Under the pieces are notes generated by a model. It saw only the letters and a list, made by a program, of their open reading frames with translations, was not told the DNA's origin and made no database searches. 33,555 nt of DNA from positions 1 to 33,555 of the forward strand of contig JBFMBP010000068.1 of NCBI GenBank assembly GCA_040755155.1, in the 5' to 3' direction. A program made the position numbers and the translations under genes. This DNA is from Candidatus Omnitrophota bacterium (GTDB taxonomy: Bacteria > Hinthialibacterota > Hinthialibacteria > Hinthialibacterales > Hinthialibacteraceae). This document shows, piece after piece, positions 6,830-14,125 of the stretch; the first letter of the stretch is position 1; every line of letters starts with the position of its first letter.

Positions 6830-7926
6830 CGGCGCCCCGCCAATGGACGAAGAGAACGCTGATCCGCTATGCCTTTCAGGGCGCTTTCCTGGGAGTAATG
6901 GCGACAGCGGCGGTTTTTTTCTTCACCCAAAAACCGGATACCTTGATTCAATTGCGCCGTTTCCGCTGGGACGTAGGAATTGGCTTGTTCGCCGTGGTGG
7001 GCGCCGCCTGGCTCTGCAACGGCGGCCGCGTTTATATCTTAAGCCATTCGCTCGGCTATCCACTCACATTCAAGCAAAGCATGTCCGTCTCCCTTTCTAC
7101 CGAATTCGGCATCGCCGCCACGCCGGGCGGCGTCGGGGGAGCACTGATCCGCTTGACGTTGCTGAAACGCGCGGGCGTCCCCATCGCCCATGGAACGTCG
7201 ATGCTGACAACGGATATCGCGACGGATATCCTGTTTTTTACGATCTTATTTCCCTTCGCCGCCGCCGCTTTGATGAACAATCCTAAAATTGCGTCTTTTT
7301 TTCGCGAAAATATTTTGGAAGATTGGATGCCGGTTGTTCTTTTCGCCGCCGCTATTATTTTCCTATTGGTTCTTGTCAAAAAATTGAGATTGGTTTATCG
7401 CCTTTTCTATTGGTTGTCGCATCGGCCGCAACTGCAACGATATCGCTTGCTGGTCCGCGGGCGTTGGCTGCGTTGGAAATGGATAACGTGGCGGCGGCAG
7501 TTTCAGGAAGGAATCGGCCATCTCCTCGCTCTGCGGAAAGGGGCGGTTTTTCTGGCGTTTCTTTTGTGTTCCGCGCAGTGGACATGCCGCTATAGCATTC
7601 TGCCTATCGCTTTGTATTCGCTCTCCATCCCCTGCGATCCTTTGCCGTTGTTTCTCTTGCAAGGCGTTCTATTCATGTTTGCCTTACTTGTCGTACTGCC
7701 GGGAGGCGGCGGAGGCGTAGAATTGTCGATGGCGTTTATTTTGGGGCGGATTTATCCGGTTTCGATTGTGGGAGTAGTGGTTCTTCTATGGCGGTTATTC
7801 ACCTACCATCTTTATATGCTGGGCGGCGGAATCATGTTCTTCTGGACGTTCGCTCACTTGAACGCTCTCTTTCCCGCATCGTCGCCTCCGGCGGAAACAG
7901 CGGAATTTTCTTTGAATGATGAATGA
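6826..7926 (+). CDS. Lysylphosphatidylglycerol synthase TM-like / YbhN-AglD flippase-domain protein
   Basis: A polytopic inner-membrane protein of 366 residues with about eight hydrophobic segments (for example FQGAFLGVMATAAVFFF, PVVLFAAAIIFLLVLV). Family landmarks are the region with EFGIAATPGGVGGALIRLTLL (about 94-114) and the later LPGGGGGVELSMAF (about 291-304), the duplicated P-G-G motif of the UPF0104/LPG_synthase_TM family. Members are linked to lipid flipping or glycolipid handling. A longer frame opens at 6637, but ATG 6826 overlaps the previous stop as ATGA and removes 63 residues that are only a shadow of the deacetylase, so it is the real start. Last gene of the four-gene operon. 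Confidence 0.9.
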   Translation: MTAPRQWTKRTLIRYAFQGAFLGVMATAAVFFFTQKPDTLIQLRRFRWDVGIGLFAVVGAAWLCNGGRVYILSHSLGYPLTFKQSMSVSLSTEFGIAATPGGVGGALIRLTLLKRAGVPIAHGTSMLTTDIATDILFFTILFPFAAAALMNNPKIASFFRENILEDWMPVVLFAAAIIFLLVLVKKLRLVYRLFYWLSHRPQLQRYRLLVRGRWLRWKWITWRRQFQEGIGHLLALRKGAVFLAFLLCSAQWTCRYSILPIALYSLSIPCDPLPLFLLQGVLFMFALLVVLPGGGGGVELSMAFILGRIYPVSIVGVVVLLWRLFTYHLYMLGGGIMFFWTFAHLNALFPASSPPAETAEFSLNDE

Positions 7927-7964
7927 TGTTTTTTTATGGTGGGGTTCGCTTCGCTCGACCCACC
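7914..7964. repeat. ATGATGAA string plus GGTGGG hairpin after the operon
   Basis: gaatgatgaatgatg (7914-7928) overlaps the stop codon. It is followed by a T-rich run and then ggtggg (7938-7943) pairing with cccacc (7959-7964), with cgcttcgct in the loop. The same hairpin type is at 10579-10606 and 15687-15715. It sits where a terminator for the upstream operon would be expected. Confidence 0.5.
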
Positions 7965-8022
7965 CTGCGGATCCCTTGTAAAATATCGAAATAGTGGATG
8001 AAAACACGGGCGGATTCGACCG

Positions 8023-10530
8023 ATGGCCAAGCGAGAGAAAAACGACCGGGAAACGAGAGGGAAAGCGGCGATTGGGCGTCTGTTGGCCTTCTCCGTTCTG
8101 GCAGCGATCGATATCGCTATCCTGCTTGTCTTGGATGCGCGGTTTCAGGACGAAAAACGCGCCCTGATTCCCGAACAATCTCAATATAAAGAACTGTTGA
8201 ATATCCTGTCGCCGATCGAACGCCAACTGGCGTTCCTTCTCCATAATTGCGATCGGAACATTAACCAATATCTCGAAAAGGCGGCGGAATATCTCAAAGG
8301 AAACGCTTCTACGCTTCTGGAAGGCGACCATCCCTGGCGCAAAATCGTATTATGGGATCAAAATCGAAAATCGATTTTTCAGGAAGAGCGTCCAGAGAAG
8401 GATACTCAGTTCAACCGTTGGCTCAATTGCTTCATTTCACGATCCTATCGCGCCTCCGCCGATTGGCCGGAACTGCATCTGACCGCCGAGTACGCCACGC
8501 CGGACGATTGGATCGGCGTCGAAAGGCTGGTTCGCCGTTATTGGATTTACGCGCTGCTGATTCTGGCGGCGTCCTGGAACGTTTATCGCTGGCTGGCGCG
8601 GCGCTTCATCCCTTATCCGCGCCGTCTGGCGGGGAGAGACGGGCGGAAATCATACGGCGCCAAGTCGCGGACAATTTCTCTTCCTTATCTTTCCTTCATC
8701 GCCCTGCTTACGATCGATATCTCTTTTCTCGCCATGCTGGATTCGCTATTTTACGGGAATAAGCGCGCTTTGATTTTGGATCAACCCGCTTTTCAGGATT
8801 TGCTCAAAGATCTGAATCCCATCTATTCCGAACTCGATTTATTACGAACGAAATACCCCAAACCCAATCCCCGTTATGTGGAGGAAGCGAAGAAATCTCT
8901 CGAAAAAAACGCTTCGGCGCTTTTGGACAAAGATCGTCCCTGGTACGAAATCCGATTGTTCGACGAAGATCAGAAATCGGTATTGATCCTTCAACGGCTG
9001 GATAAAATCAAGCAGTTCAATACATGGCGCAATTGCCTTTTTTCCCGATCTTTTCACGCCCCAGTGGGTCAGACGAAATTCAACTTGACCGTTTACTATA
9101 CCACGCCGAAGGATTGGCCCGTCATCGAGCGGTTGGTCTTCCGCTATTGGATTTATTCTCTGCTTTTCGTTTACGTCTCCTGGATTGTATACCGCTGGCT
9201 TTCCCGCCGCGTGATTATGCCTTTGCGGCATGTGGGCGGCGCGATGGAATCCATGATCCAGACGGGTCGCGTTTTCTTGATCTCCAAACCCAGCCGCGAC
9301 ATCGAAATGGTCTTCAACCTGCTGGCGCGCAATCAAAGGCAGGCGCTTCTTGGATTGGAGATCGACCGCATCGTCGATTCGCTGCATTCTCTTTCCGACG
9401 ATATGCAAGTGTTGGAATTGTTTCTGGCGTCGTTGATCCCCGCCATCCGGCGCGTATATCCCTTCGAGAGGCTGGAAACCTATTATTATCTCGCAGGGGA
9501 GAAGCGTTTTCAGCCCCTTAGCCGGGATGGAAGCGAAAACGCCGGCTTTTTCCCCGAAATCGATCGCGAATCCATCGCTTTCGACGGCGGCCAGGGGGTT
9601 ATTTTGCTGTGCGTCGGCGAACGAACCGTTGGCGCCATCGGCTTTTTCTTGAATTCCGCGCTAAAAATTGGCGCCGAGGAGATGCTGCTCATGGCGCAAG
9701 AGGTTCAGAAGCAGGCGGAAAACGGCCTGGCGCGCGCCTTCACCCGCAGCCAGGCGCTCACGGAAGAGCGCAACCGCTTCGGCATCAATTTGGCCACCAA
9801 TATGGGGCATGACCTCACCAACATCATTGCCTCAGGCAAATGGGACCTGGATACCATCCAACGCGCCCAAAAACTGGGTATCGTCTCCATGGATTCCGAT
9901 AAGGGTTCATTCTTTTTGGAGGCGGTGGACGGATTGAAAAACAATTTGGATTTCCTGCAAAAAATGGTCGATATCTATCGTTCGTTCGGTTATACCCGTT
10001 ATCCCCGCTTCGAACAGACGGACGTCTCGGCGCTGACGGAGGAATTGACGAAATTGTTCCGCCTATCCAGTTCGCAGAAATTGCGCATCGAAGCGTCCTG
10101 CGCCCCCGGCATTTGCGCCGTCGCCGAACCCCGCCTGCTGCGCATGGCTCTCTTCAATCTGCTGGCCAACGCCGCCCAAGCCATTCAACGGGAGAACCGC
10201 CTATCCCCCGGCGAAATCGAGGTGCGTCTGCTCCAAGACGAACGACGATGGATTGTCCTGTCCGTGCTCGACAATGGACCGGGCATCCGCAACGAGGAAG
10301 GCGTTCTATTGGAAGAGCGAGAGATTAACCGCATCTTTCAATCCGGTTATTCCACCAAGAAAAACAGCGGCGGCGGATTGGGACTCGCCTGGGTTAAGTC
10401 GATTATGGAAGAATTCCATCGCGGCGAAATCCGCGCCTTCAATCGCCCGGAAGGCGGCGCGGGGATTCGGCTCTCTTTTCCGCCGGATGGGAATCCGGTT
10501 TCGCAAAACGAACGAGTTTCGTCCAAATAG
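8023..10530 (+). CDS. Membrane sensor histidine kinase with tandemly duplicated sensor module
   Basis: An 835-residue two-component kinase. Two homologous TM-sensor-TM modules follow one another (about 20-202 and 223-404). Each has an entry helix with the AxxxxDI core (LLAFSVLAAIDIAILL and FIALLTIDISFLAMLD), an outside part with KRAL, N-A-S-x-LL, PW, FN-W-NC and S-RS, and an exit helix after FRYWIY or RRYWIY. A GAF-like region follows (about 455-570), then a HisKA-like dimerisation helix with phospho-acceptor H596 in MGHDLTN. The HATPase has its N box at 711-719 (FNLLANAAQ), G1 DNGPGI (750-755) and G2 GGGLGLAW (783-790). No response regulator is adjacent, so the partner is elsewhere. No clear ribosome site precedes ATG 8023. 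Confidence 0.92.
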   Translation: MAKREKNDRETRGKAAIGRLLAFSVLAAIDIAILLVLDARFQDEKRALIPEQSQYKELLNILSPIERQLAFLLHNCDRNINQYLEKAAEYLKGNASTLLEGDHPWRKIVLWDQNRKSIFQEERPEKDTQFNRWLNCFISRSYRASADWPELHLTAEYATPDDWIGVERLVRRYWIYALLILAASWNVYRWLARRFIPYPRRLAGRDGRKSYGAKSRTISLPYLSFIALLTIDISFLAMLDSLFYGNKRALILDQPAFQDLLKDLNPIYSELDLLRTKYPKPNPRYVEEAKKSLEKNASALLDKDRPWYEIRLFDEDQKSVLILQRLDKIKQFNTWRNCLFSRSFHAPVGQTKFNLTVYYTTPKDWPVIERLVFRYWIYSLLFVYVSWIVYRWLSRRVIMPLRHVGGAMESMIQTGRVFLISKPSRDIEMVFNLLARNQRQALLGLEIDRIVDSLHSLSDDMQVLELFLASLIPAIRRVYPFERLETYYYLAGEKRFQPLSRDGSENAGFFPEIDRESIAFDGGQGVILLCVGERTVGAIGFFLNSALKIGAEEMLLMAQEVQKQAENGLARAFTRSQALTEERNRFGINLATNMGHDLTNIIASGKWDLDTIQRAQKLGIVSMDSDKGSFFLEAVDGLKNNLDFLQKMVDIYRSFGYTRYPRFEQTDVSALTEELTKLFRLSSSQKLRIEASCAPGICAVAEPRLLRMALFNLLANAAQAIQRENRLSPGEIEVRLLQDERRWIVLSVLDNGPGIRNEEGVLLEEREINRIFQSGYSTKKNSGGGLGLAWVKSIMEEFHRGEIRAFNRPEGGAGIRLSFPPDGNPVSQNERVSSK

Positions 10531-10578
10531 GGTTTAGGGATATAAATAGGGGATGAAATTTTTTATACTGGAGAAGGC

Positions 10579-10606
10579 GGTGGGATACGCTTTGTTTTAG
10601 CCCACC
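10579..10606. repeat. GGTGGG/CCCACC hairpin (copy 2)
   Basis: ggtggg (10579-10584) and cccacc (10601-10606) flank a loop with tacgctttgttttag. It is close in sequence to copies at 7938-7964 and 15687-15715 and lies about 50 bp after the kinase stop codon, a likely terminator position. Confidence 0.5.
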
Positions 10607-10635
10607 CTTCTGTTGATGGATGGCTCTAAATGGAT

Positions 10636-10812
10636 TGAATCACGAAAACACGAATAAAAAAGAGATACACGAAAAAAGGCGAAAAAATAGTAAAAGGATT
10701 AACACAAAGAGATAACGCCGTATAAAGATTTCTCTTTGAAATCAAAACATCCGTGAAATCCGCGATTCGAACATTTCGTGAAATTCGATCTTTTTCGTGG
10801 TTTCGTGATTCA
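10636..10812. repeat. 177-bp element with 18-bp terminal inverted repeats (copy 1)
   Basis: Left end tgaatcacgaaaacacga (10636-10653) and right end tcgtggtttcgtgattca (10795-10812) are inverted copies with one mismatch. The inside is A/T-rich with short CGAAA and TTCGTG runs and codes for nothing. A homologous copy in the opposite orientation lies at 27826-27996, with the shared inner run aatccgcgat. Size, ends and lack of coding capacity resemble a MITE or large REP element. Confidence 0.65.
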
Positions 10813-10870
10813 AAAACGATTCATGTAGAAACTGATTCTAACAAGCAAAACAGCAAGAGAAACGATAAAC

Positions 10871-10876
10871 GGGAGG
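10871..10876 (+). promoter_or_regulatory. Ribosome binding site fixing the sialate esterase start
   Basis: GGGAGG lies 5 bases before ATG 10882. The longer frame beginning at 10753 has no such site and would add 43 residues translated from the TIR element, so the internal ATG is the real start. Confidence 0.85.
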
Positions 10877-10881
10877 TTGCA

Positions 10882-12426
10882 ATGCGGAACAAACAAACGG
10901 CAATGACGATGGGGATTCTTGGAGCAATCGCATGGCTGGGCGCGGCTTCGTTCGCCGACGTAAGGCCTCACCCGCTGTTTTCCGACGGCATGGTGCTGCA
11001 ACAGGGGAAGTCCGTCCCCGTTTGGGGAACAGCGGACGAAGGCGAGAACGTGGCCGTCCAATTCCAGGATCAAAAAGCTGCCGCCAAAACGGAAAACGGC
11101 AAATGGATGGTGCGCCTGGAAAACCTGAAGCCCGGCGGTCCCTATCAGATGATGATAACGGGCAACAATATGGTCATGATCGACAATATCCTCGTGGGTG
11201 AGGTTTGGATTTGCAGCGGCCAGTCGAACATGCAATGGCGAGTAGCGGACTGCAACAACGCCCAGGTGGAAATCGACTACGCCAATTTCCCCGAAATCCG
11301 GCTGATTACAGTTCCCCGCTTGGTGGCGGGCAAGCCACAGGCGGAATTTTCCGGCAAATGGGAAGAGTGCAATCCGAATACCGTCGCCAATTTTTCCGCC
11401 GTCGCTTATTACTTCGGGCGTGAGTTGCACCAAAAACAGAACATTCCGGTAGGATTGATCCATACATCGTGGGGCGGCACTCCGGCGGAATCGTGGACTA
11501 GCGAAAGCTGTTTGCAGAAAGAACCCGATTTCAAACCCATTCTGGACCGCTGGAACGAAAGGTTGTCCAATTTTTCCGTCGTTTTGGACCGGCTGGAAGA
11601 CCAATATACGCAATGGCGCAGCGCCGCCGATGACGCCGAATCGCAGGGCAAGCCGGTTCCCGCCGCGCCTTCGATCCCCGAAGATCCGCGCCGCCATCCT
11701 TGGCGACCTTCCGGACTCTACAATTCCATGATCTCGCCATTGATTCCTTACGGCATTCAAGGAGCGATTTGGTATCAGGGCGAATCCAACGCCGACCGCG
11801 CCTATCAATACCGCAAACTCTTCGCGGCGATGATTCAAAACTGGCGCGACGATTGGGGACAGGGCGATTTTCCCTTCCTGTTCGTGCAACTGGCCAACTT
11901 CATCACCTCGCCGCCGGGACTAGCCTGGGCGGAATTGCGCGAGGCGCAGACGATGGCGATTGAGAATTTGGCCAACGTCGGCATGGCGGTAACCATCGAC
12001 ATCGGCGATCCACGGAACATCCATCCCGGCAACAAACAGGACGTGGGCAAGCGGCTGGAGCTGGCGGCGGAAAAAATCGCCTATGGCCAGGATGTGGTTT
12101 ATTCCGGCCCCATCTACGAATCCATGAACGTCGAGGGCAACATGATCCGGCTGCGCTTTCAGCATGTGGGCGGCGGCCTGGTCTCTAAAGGCGGCGACGA
12201 GCTGAAGGGATTCGCCGTAGCGGGCGAGGATCAAGAATTCCGCCCGGCGCAAGCCATCATCGACCGAGACACTGTCGTAGTCAGCAGCGCCTGGGTGCGC
12301 AATCCCATCGCCGTACGCTATGCCTGGAAGGACAACCCGGAATGCAACCTCTACAACGCCGAAGGTCTGCCCGCCTCGCCCTTCCGCACCGACGATTGGC
12401 CGGGAGTGACGGCGGACGCGAAGTAA
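10882..12426 (+). CDS. Sialate O-acetylesterase family protein (secreted SGNH-type esterase)
   Basis: A 514-residue exported carbohydrate esterase. Residues 1-25 are a signal peptide ending in ASFA. A short beta-sandwich follows (HPLFSDGMVLQQ, then VPVWGTA). The SASA/SGNH catalytic domain starts at EVWICSGQSNMQW (107-119) with nucleophile S115. Block IWYQGESNADR carries the conserved Q-G-E-S-N. The catalytic His region is IHPGNKQDVGKRL, after an aspartate in DIGDP. The family removes O-acetyl groups from sialic acids; in environmental bacteria many members act on plant or algal glycans such as acetylated xylan. The nearby pectate-lyase-like protein is consistent with glycan degradation. Which ester it cleaves is inferred. 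Confidence 0.93.
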   Translation: MRNKQTAMTMGILGAIAWLGAASFADVRPHPLFSDGMVLQQGKSVPVWGTADEGENVAVQFQDQKAAAKTENGKWMVRLENLKPGGPYQMMITGNNMVMIDNILVGEVWICSGQSNMQWRVADCNNAQVEIDYANFPEIRLITVPRLVAGKPQAEFSGKWEECNPNTVANFSAVAYYFGRELHQKQNIPVGLIHTSWGGTPAESWTSESCLQKEPDFKPILDRWNERLSNFSVVLDRLEDQYTQWRSAADDAESQGKPVPAAPSIPEDPRRHPWRPSGLYNSMISPLIPYGIQGAIWYQGESNADRAYQYRKLFAAMIQNWRDDWGQGDFPFLFVQLANFITSPPGLAWAELREAQTMAIENLANVGMAVTIDIGDPRNIHPGNKQDVGKRLELAAEKIAYGQDVVYSGPIYESMNVEGNMIRLRFQHVGGGLVSKGGDELKGFAVAGEDQEFRPAQAIIDRDTVVVSSAWVRNPIAVRYAWKDNPECNLYNAEGLPASPFRTDDWPGVTADAK

Positions 12427-12433
12427 GGGATTT

Positions 12434-12467
12434 CCCTCACCCTAGCCCTCTCCCGAAGGGCGAGGGA
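12434..12467. repeat. CCCTCACCCTAGCCCTCTCCC-type REP hairpin
   Basis: ccctctccc and gggcgaggg form a 9-bp stem (one mismatch) with loop gaa, preceded by ccctcaccctag. The same string is part of the larger elements at 19376-19504 and 24758-24888. It lies directly behind the sialate esterase stop codon. Confidence 0.7.
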
Positions 12468-12504
12468 ATGCGTTTGACCAACGCTTGTTTGTGATAACAT
12501 ACAT

Positions 12505-12547
12505 GAAAAAACCGGGGGCGTGGATGGGATGCGCCTTCGGTTTTTAT
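12505..12547 (+). terminator. Rho-independent-type terminator
   Basis: A gaaaaaaccgggggcg arm pairs with cgccttcggttttt around a tggatgggat loop region, with a U-rich run on the transcript. It fits termination of the sialate esterase transcript, about 80-120 bases after its stop. Confidence 0.55.
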
Positions 12548-12549
12548 TT

Positions 12550-12576
12550 GGGGTGCGGGCGTCTCGCCCGCACCCC
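12550..12576. repeat. Perfect 12-bp palindrome with 3-base loop
   Basis: ggggtgcgggcg (12550-12561) and cgcccgcacccc (12565-12576) are exact inverted copies around tct. It is a very stable hairpin immediately after the terminator. The sequence type (GCGGGCGTCTCGCCCGC) resembles a dispersed repeat of environmental genomes; only one copy is seen here. Confidence 0.7.
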
Positions 12577-12749
12577 AGCTTGAATCTTTTATTCCGGTTT
12601 AGCCGGTGTAAAATCCCAAGAATTATAAAAAGATATTATTTTGCGTATGGAGAATCCGAGCGGGATGGGAAAGAATCGTCCTGCGTATTCTTCCTATGTT
12701 TTATGCCGTTGTTCTTTGATTTCGACAATAATCCAAGGGGACAATCTCA

Positions 12750-14078
12750 ATGGCGAATCCGGAACAGGAGTCGATCCTGCGGGAGGGCGCGGAGGCGTGG
12801 AACGCTTGGCGGGAGGCGCATCCAGACATCGTTCCCGATCTGCGGGGAGTAGTTTGCATTAACGTCTGCCTCGACGGCGTCAATCTCAGCGACGCCAATC
12901 TGCGGGAGGCGGATTTTCACGAATCGAGTTTGATGAACGCCAATTTGTGCGGGGCGGAGTTATGCGACGCGAATATGAGCCGGGCCAACCTGGACGGCGC
13001 ACGGCTCATCAACGCCGACCTAAGCCGTATTCGCCTTTCGGAAGCCAGCCTGCAACGAGCCAATCTGAAAAAGACGAATATCGTCGAAGCCGATCTGCGG
13101 CGCTTGAATTTGGCGGAGGCCAATTTAAAAGAAGCCAATCTCTTCGTTACCAATTTGGCCTATTCGAACTTGAGAAAGGCTACGCTGAACGAGGCGAGCA
13201 TCTTCGAGACGGATTTAAGCGGCGCGAATTTGTCGGAAGCCTGTCTTTGGGGCGTAGAATGCCTGGGATCCAACTTGACAAAGGCCAATCTTACTAACGC
13301 CGATCTATGGCGTTGTCGTTTCATCCGCTGCGATTTGTCCGGCGCCGTCGTGGAAAACGCCGTCGTCCGCGAACTCAAAACCGCCGAGTTGCGCGGCCTG
13401 CCCATTCCTCCCGCCCTTTTGCGCTTGGACGAGGAGGGGAAAAAGGTCATCATCGGTAAGATGGTTCATGCCGTTTTCAATCAATTCGACATCGTGGAAA
13501 TCCATCTCAACCTGCACCTGACCGATCTGGAGATGATTTGTCTGCAAGCGCACATCGCCAAGCTGCATCAATGCCAGATGGCTTCCGGCATTCGCCTTTG
13601 CGGACAGCGGCTGGAAGGTTCCCATACTACGCTCTTATTTCAAGCGGATTCCTACGAAAATATTTACGATCATTTATCCCTGCTGCTGTCTCTTTTTCCC
13701 CGCAGCCTGGCCATCGACTGGCAGAAAACTCTGGCGGCAATCGCGGAGGAAGAAATCCGGCGCGAGATCCTAGCGTTGGTTCAACGGATTCCAGCAACGC
13801 CTGCCAGTACGTTCTGCGACCACATGGCCCAGGTTTTTATGAATTTCCGCAATATTGTCATTACCGCTGTCAAACATGCGGGAAAAGAGCCGAATGTATA
13901 TCTTGAAATCGTTCAAGATATCGAAAAAGCCTCCCAAATCTCCATCAAGAAAATGCCGCTTTCCGCTTTACCCCATTTTTTAATCGTTCCATTAAATCCT
14001 CAAGAAGAAGTTTTTATCGCCGACCGGGATGAATTGGCCCGTTGGCTAAACGCCGATGACGTTACGGACGGTGGGTAG
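12750..14078 (+). CDS. Pentapeptide-repeat protein with unassigned C-terminal domain
   Basis: A 442-residue protein without signal peptide, so probably cytoplasmic. The N-terminus has the EAWNAWREAHP motif that often precedes bacterial pentapeptide repeats. About 33 repeats of the A(D/N)LxX type follow (about 36-205; for example NLSDANLREADF, ADLSRIRLSEASLQ), which should form a right-handed quadrilateral beta-helix. From about 215 to 442 comes a mixed alpha/beta region I cannot assign, with HLNLHLTDLEMICLQ, DSYENIYDHLSLLLSLF and a helical stretch ending in ADRDELARWL. The repeat part is probably a binding surface. A good ribosome site (AAGGGGA) and ATG 12750 fix the start. Confidence 0.88.
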   Translation: MANPEQESILREGAEAWNAWREAHPDIVPDLRGVVCINVCLDGVNLSDANLREADFHESSLMNANLCGAELCDANMSRANLDGARLINADLSRIRLSEASLQRANLKKTNIVEADLRRLNLAEANLKEANLFVTNLAYSNLRKATLNEASIFETDLSGANLSEACLWGVECLGSNLTKANLTNADLWRCRFIRCDLSGAVVENAVVRELKTAELRGLPIPPALLRLDEEGKKVIIGKMVHAVFNQFDIVEIHLNLHLTDLEMICLQAHIAKLHQCQMASGIRLCGQRLEGSHTTLLFQADSYENIYDHLSLLLSLFPRSLAIDWQKTLAAIAEEEIRREILALVQRIPATPASTFCDHMAQVFMNFRNIVITAVKHAGKEPNVYLEIVQDIEKASQISIKKMPLSALPHFLIVPLNPQEEVFIADRDELARWLNADDVTDGG

Positions 14079-14085
14079 AAATTAG

Positions 14086-14109
14086 AATGATGAATGATGA
14101 ATGATGAAA
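14086..14109. repeat. Tandem GAATGAT string
   Basis: Three tandem 7-mers (gaatgat) lie between the pentapeptide gene and the next ribosome site. Shorter versions occur at other gene ends: 7914-7928, 15428-15450 and, inverted, 3051-3065. Confidence 0.5.
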
Positions 14110-14125
14110 AAGGAGAGGCGATGCT

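Larger units (their letters stand above)
10531..10881. other. Intergenic region made mostly of dispersed repeats
   Basis: This gap holds the GGTGGG hairpin (10579-10606) and the 177-bp TIR element (10636-10812). It ends with the ribosome site of the sialate esterase gene (10871-10876). A reading frame open from 10753 into that gene crosses the element and is not considered coding. Confidence 0.6.
12427..12749. other. Intergenic region with REP, terminator and palindrome
   Basis: Besides the three hairpins listed separately (12434-12467, 12505-12547, 12550-12576), the last 170 bases carry no clear promoter. They end with the ribosome site AAGGGGA at 12735-12741, 8 bases before ATG 12750. Short frames here (12520-12862) run into the pentapeptide gene out of frame and are not genes. 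Confidence 0.5.

Noticed and set aside
10810-11889. 359-codon minus-strand frame opposite the sialate esterase
   Set aside because: Antisense shadow; the plus-strand protein has signal peptide, ribosome site and catalytic motifs.
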